DNA from: Rhizobium leguminosarum
GTDB lineage: Bacteria; Pseudomonadota; Alphaproteobacteria; Rhizobiales; Rhizobiaceae
Assembly: GCF_004123835.1 (NCBI RefSeq)
Contig: NZ_MZMU01000018.1
Span: 248,001-312,000, forward strand
DNA length: 64,000 bases
Reading direction: 5' to 3'
The notes beneath the pieces were generated by a model. It did not search any database, was not told where the DNA came from, and saw nothing but the letters and a program-made list of their open reading frames with translations. A program made the position numbers and the translations under genes. This document shows, one piece after another, positions 60,529 through 64,000 of this stretch. The stretch's first letter is position 1. The number at the start of each line of letters is the position of its first letter.

Positions 60529-61470
60529 ATGAAACTATCGATCTGCACCGACGTGATGGGCGACCTTTCCTTCACGGACATGCTCGACAAATGCGTCAAA
60601 CTTGGTGTCGAGGGTATCGAGATGACCGGCGGCGGCTGGTCGCGCGGGCCGCACTTCCGTGCCGATGAGCTGCTGGCCGACAGGAGCCTGCTCAAGACCA
60701 GGTTGAAGGAAATCGAAGCCCGCGGCCTGGAAATCGCCGCGCTGAATTGCTCGGCAAACCCGCTCGATCCGGGTGACATGGGCAAGCGCCACCGTAAGGA
60801 AATGGAAGACACCATCCGGCTCGCCGGCGAAATCGGCGTGAAGAAGATCGTCACCATGTCCGGCCTGCCGGAAGCCGCGCCCGGCGACATGGTGCCGAAC
60901 TGGCTCGTCTACACCAAGAGCTGGCCGAACGAGATGCCTGAGCGCGACCGATATCAGTGGGAAGACCGGGCCTTCCCGCTCTGGCGCGGCCTAGTCAAGC
61001 TTGCCGATGAAGTCGGCGTCGAAAAATATGCGCTGGAAAACTTCTCGGCCATGCTCGTATGGAACCCCGAGACCCTCTTCCGCCTGCGCAACGAAGTCGG
61101 TCCGAAAGTCGGCATGAACCTTGACCCGTCGCATCTGATGTGGATGGGCGCCGACCCGATCGCCTCCGCCCGTGCTCTGGGCGATGCCATCCATCATTGC
61201 CATGGCAAGGATACCCGCATCGAACGGGGCCTCGCCGACGTCAACGGCCTGCTCGAGCTCAAGGACGTAACCGACGTCGCCAACCGCAGCTGGAACTATG
61301 TCGCCGTCGGCGCCGGCCATGACCTGCAATGGTGGAAGGAGTTCTTCTCCGTGGTGCGCATGGTCGGCTACAACGATTGGGTCAGCCTCGAGATGGAAGA
61401 CTTCACCATGTCGACCGAGGCGGGCATCCAGTCCTCCATCGATGCGCTGCAGGCAACAATCAGCCGCTGA
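60529..61470 (+). CDS. Sugar phosphate isomerase/epimerase-like TIM-barrel protein
   Basis: 313 residues (MKLSICTDVMGDLSFTDMLD start; GVEGIEMTGGGWSRGPHF; KKIVTMSGLPEA; NLDPSHLMWMGADPI; IHHCHGKDTRIE; WVSLEMEDFTM). Metal-binding E, D, H and E candidates are present. It differs from the 58146 protein and probably catalyses another step with a keto-cyclitol or sugar acid. Upstream of iolC by about 120 bases. Confidence 0.86.
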   Translation: MKLSICTDVMGDLSFTDMLDKCVKLGVEGIEMTGGGWSRGPHFRADELLADRSLLKTRLKEIEARGLEIAALNCSANPLDPGDMGKRHRKEMEDTIRLAGEIGVKKIVTMSGLPEAAPGDMVPNWLVYTKSWPNEMPERDRYQWEDRAFPLWRGLVKLADEVGVEKYALENFSAMLVWNPETLFRLRNEVGPKVGMNLDPSHLMWMGADPIASARALGDAIHHCHGKDTRIERGLADVNGLLELKDVTDVANRSWNYVAVGAGHDLQWWKEFFSVVRMVGYNDWVSLEMEDFTMSTEAGIQSSIDALQATISR

Positions 61471-61591
61471 TGGACAGGCGCGGGCGGTCGTTCGCCCGCG
61501 CTCCCTTGCATTCGTAGTTTCTTGTGAAGAGGCCGACGATGCCCAACCCGATCACCATGACCGAATTCAATACTATTGCGAGGAAACCGAC

Positions 61592-63505
61592 ATGACCAAG
61601 ACATTGGACGTGATCACGATCGGGCGAGCCGGCGTCGACCTCTATGGGGCACAGGTCGGAGGACGGCTGGAGGATATGGGATCCTTCGAAAAATATCTCG
61701 GCGGCAGTCCGACCAACATTGCCTGCGGCACGGCGCGACTGGGCCTCAAGTCGGCACTGATCTCCCGGGTGGGCGATGAGCATATGGGCCGGTTCATCCG
61801 CGAGGAGCTTGCCCGGCATGGCGTCGACGGCAGGGGCGTCGTGACGGATCCCGAGCGCCTGACGGCGCTCGTCATTCTCGGGATCCGGGACGAGGAACGT
61901 TTCCCGCTGATATTCTACCGGGAAAATTGTGCCGACATGGCGCTTTGCGAGCAGGATATCGACGAGGCTTTCGTTTCCAGCGCCCGTTCAGTGTTGGTGA
62001 CGGGAACGCACCTCTCCCATCCGCGCACGGAAGCGGCCGTGCTCAAGGCGCTCGGCTTTGCCCGCAAGCATGGCGCCAAGATGGCTCTCGACATCGACTA
62101 TCGTCCAAATCTTTGGGGGGTGGCCGGCCATGGCGAGGGGGAAAGCCGCTATGTGGCAAGCGGGCAGGTGACCGAAAAGCTCCAGACGACGCTTCATCTC
62201 TTCGATTTGATCGTCGGGACAGAGGAAGAATTCCACATCGCCGGCGGGACGACCGATACCGTGGCGGCATTGCGGGCCGTGCGCGCCGTGACTTCGGCGA
62301 CGCTCGTCTGCAAACGCGGCGCCAAAGGAGCAGTCGCATTCGAAAGTGCGATACCGGATAATCTGGACGAGGGCATTTCGGGCGAGGGTTTCCCGGTCGA
62401 AGTCTTCAACGTTCTCGGCGCCGGAGACGGCTTTTTCGCCGGGCTGCTGAAAGGCTGGCTTGACGGCGAAGATTGGCCGACCGCGCTCAGATACGCCAAT
62501 GCCTGCGGCGCTTTTGCCGTCTCTCGTCACGGCTGCACGCCGGCCTATCCGTCACTTCAGGAGCTGAATTTCTTCCTCGAGCGCGGCATGACCCGCCCCG
62601 ACCTGCGCAATGATCCCGCGCTGGAGCAGATACACTGGTCGACCAACCGCCATGGCGACTGGCCCGAGATGCGCGTCTTCGCCTTCGATCACCGGATGCA
62701 GCTCGAAAGCATGGCGGGCTACACGCCGTCGAAGGGCGGCGCCTTCAAGGAGCTTTGCCTTGAAGCGGCCCTCAAAGTGCAGAACGGGCGTTCCGGCTAC
62801 GGAATCCTCTGCGACGAACGGATCGGCCGACGTGCACTCCACGCCGCCTCCGGGACCGGCCTCTGGATCGGCAGACCCTGCGAGTGGCCGGGGTCTCGGC
62901 CTCTGACCCTGGAGCCGTCGCTTGGTCCCGATTGCGGGGGACTTTCGGAATGGGCGCGCGAGAACGTCGTCAAGGTGCTCTGCTTCTGCCACCCCGATGA
63001 CGACGAAGCGACCTGGGCCCGGCAACTGGCGGAAGTGCGGCGGCTTTACGTGGCCTCGCGCCGCAACAAGCTGGAATTCCTGCTCGAAGTCATCCCTTCC
63101 AAGGTCGCAAGCATCACTACGGACACGACCGCGACGCTGATCCGCAGCTTCTACGCCGAAGGCATCTATCCTGACTGGTGGAAGCTGGAACCAATGGACG
63201 AGCCCGAAGCCTGGACGCAGGTCTGTGCCGCCATCGAGGACAACGATCGTCATACAAGAGGGATCGTCGTCCTCGGCCTGGATGCGCCGGAGGACGTGCT
63301 GAAGGCGAGCTTCGAAGTTGCCGCGCGCTTCCCGCTCGTCAAGGGATTTGCCGTCGGCCGGACAATCTTCGGCTCGGTCGCCCGCGGCTGGTTTGAGGGC
63401 TCGATCAGTGATGAAGAGGCCGTCGAGGAAATGGCGAAACGATATTCCCGGCTTTGCACGGTCTGGGACGGCGCGCGGGCGCGCGTGCAGGAGGCAGCAG
63501 AATGA
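61592..63505 (+). CDS. iolC: IolC-DUF2090 fusion: 5-dehydro-2-deoxygluconokinase / aldolase-like
   Basis: 637 residues. About 1-330 is a PfkB-type kinase: GRAGVDLYGAQ, GGSPTNIACGTARLGL, and the catalytic GAGDGFFAGLLKGW with its aspartate. It phosphorylates 2-deoxy-5-keto-gluconate in inositol breakdown. About 340-637 is DUF2090 (FAFDHRMQLESMAG, CDERIGRRALHAASGTGLWIGRPCEWPGS), an aldolase-like barrel fused to IolC in many proteobacteria. GAGGAAACC precedes the ATG; earlier in-frame starts overlap the previous gene. Its stop overlaps the iolD start (ATGA). Confidence 0.93.
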   Translation: MTKTLDVITIGRAGVDLYGAQVGGRLEDMGSFEKYLGGSPTNIACGTARLGLKSALISRVGDEHMGRFIREELARHGVDGRGVVTDPERLTALVILGIRDEERFPLIFYRENCADMALCEQDIDEAFVSSARSVLVTGTHLSHPRTEAAVLKALGFARKHGAKMALDIDYRPNLWGVAGHGEGESRYVASGQVTEKLQTTLHLFDLIVGTEEEFHIAGGTTDTVAALRAVRAVTSATLVCKRGAKGAVAFESAIPDNLDEGISGEGFPVEVFNVLGAGDGFFAGLLKGWLDGEDWPTALRYANACGAFAVSRHGCTPAYPSLQELNFFLERGMTRPDLRNDPALEQIHWSTNRHGDWPEMRVFAFDHRMQLESMAGYTPSKGGAFKELCLEAALKVQNGRSGYGILCDERIGRRALHAASGTGLWIGRPCEWPGSRPLTLEPSLGPDCGGLSEWARENVVKVLCFCHPDDDEATWARQLAEVRRLYVASRRNKLEFLLEVIPSKVASITTDTTATLIRSFYAEGIYPDWWKLEPMDEPEAWTQVCAAIEDNDRHTRGIVVLGLDAPEDVLKASFEVAARFPLVKGFAVGRTIFGSVARGWFEGSISDEEAVEEMAKRYSRLCTVWDGARARVQEAAE

Positions 63506-64000
63506 CAACGATACGACTGACCGCCGCGCAGGCCATGATGAAATGGCTCTCGGTCCAGATGACCGAGGATGGCGAGCGCTTCATCGAAGGCGTCTGGGCG
63601 ATCTTCGGTCACGGCAACGTCGCCGGCATCGGAGAGGCGCTGCATGGGATCGGCGACGCCCTTCCCACATGGCGGGGCCAGAACGAACAGACCATGGCGC
63701 ATGCGGCGATCGCCTATGCGAAGACACTGAAGCGCCGGCGCGCCCAGGCCGTGACGTCCTCGATCGGCCCGGGCGCCACCAATATGATCACGGCCTGCGC
63801 ACTTGCCCATGTCAACAGATTGCCGGTTCTTTTCATACCCGGCGATGTGTTCGCCAATCGCCGCCCCGAGCCGGTGTTGCAGCAGATCGAGGATATGAAT
63901 GATGGAACGGTCAGCGCCAATGACTGCTTCCGGCCGGTCTCGGCCTATTTCGACCGGATCGCCCGTCCCGAGCATCTCCTGACTTGCCTGCCGCGCGCCC
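63502..64000 (+). CDS. iolD: 3D-(3,5/4)-trihydroxycyclohexane-1,2-dione hydrolase IolD (partial)
   Basis: The first 166 codons of an open frame that runs off the right edge: TTIRLTAAQAMMKWLSVQMT, then FGHGNVAGIGEAL, GQNEQTMAHAAIAYAK, SSIGPGATNMITACALAH and LLFIPGD-like LPVLFIPGDVFANR. This is the N-terminal ThDP-binding domain of IolD, the ring-opening enzyme of inositol catabolism. AGGAGGCAGCAG precedes the ATG, which overlaps the iolC stop. iolE and iolB would be expected beyond the window. Confidence 0.93.
   Translation, partial: MTTIRLTAAQAMMKWLSVQMTEDGERFIEGVWAIFGHGNVAGIGEALHGIGDALPTWRGQNEQTMAHAAIAYAKTLKRRRAQAVTSSIGPGATNMITACALAHVNRLPVLFIPGDVFANRRPEPVLQQIEDMNDGTVSANDCFRPVSAYFDRIARPEHLLTCLPRA

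Overview
The window is high-GC, gene-dense DNA from an alpha-proteobacterium, most probably a Rhizobium of the leguminosarum/etli type. The evidence is a two-domain Rap-type cadherin-like adhesin, a RIME1-type intergenic element, other palindromic intergenic repeats, many tightly overlapping (ATGA) transport operons, and gene families typical of rhizobial accessory replicons. I see no tRNA, rRNA, CRISPR array, phage or insertion-sequence transposase. Names rest on motif and family recognition by eye; no database search was run.

Layout, left to right. 0-7 kb: the start of an unidentified minus-strand gene, trehalose-6-phosphate phosphatase (otsB), an AraC regulator, and a CUT2 sugar ABC importer (binding protein, single-domain ATPase, permease) followed by two short-chain dehydrogenases. 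7-13.8 kb: a two-component system with a DUF4173-like membrane protein, small conserved-looking genes, the Rap adhesin, a ribosomal protein bS21 cluster and an FMN-split-barrel protein. 13.9-17 kb: LysR divergent from a PdxI/YdbC-like aldo/keto reductase, then polyphosphate kinase 2. 17-25.2 kb: a CUT1 sugar ABC importer with a GMC oxidoreductase and a TIM-barrel isomerase/epimerase, divergent from a LacI regulator across two palindromic operators. 25.4-26 kb: a ParDE toxin-antitoxin pair.

26-32 kb is a compact operon for 5-oxoproline use: biotin carrier, biotin carboxylase, a carrier-like protein that has lost its biotinylation lysine, PxpB, PxpC, PxpA, then a class I aminotransferase. It is followed by a 223-bp element with 23-bp perfect terminal inverted repeats. 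32.6-35.9 kb holds a DUF5996-GNAT fusion protein with two small paralogous genes, one of them frameshifted, and a pirin. 36-45.3 kb is an accessory stretch: lipoprotein, luciferase-like flavin oxidoreductase, YcaC-like hydrolase, LysR, glutamine amidotransferase, homoserine-dehydrogenase-like protein, KefC-type antiporter, SDR and AraC. 45.3-48.1 kb contains decayed partial copies of the same families (LysR, KefC, luciferase-like, SDR) around an intact ArsR-quinone oxidoreductase pair.

48-54 kb: LysR divergent from an operon of SDR, a complete polar-amino-acid-type ABC importer and an RraA-like aldolase, closed by a 15-bp perfect terminator stem. 54-64 kb: LacI divergent from a second CUT2 importer followed by an IolH-like protein, a Gfo/Idh/MocA dehydrogenase, another TIM-barrel protein, an IolC-DUF2090 fusion and the start of iolD. 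This is a cyclitol (inositol-type) uptake and breakdown locus that continues past the right edge.

Most of the window is therefore modular catabolic equipment: a regulator, a dedicated ABC importer and two or more oxidoreductases or isomerases per module, the pattern expected of a soil and rhizosphere scavenger.
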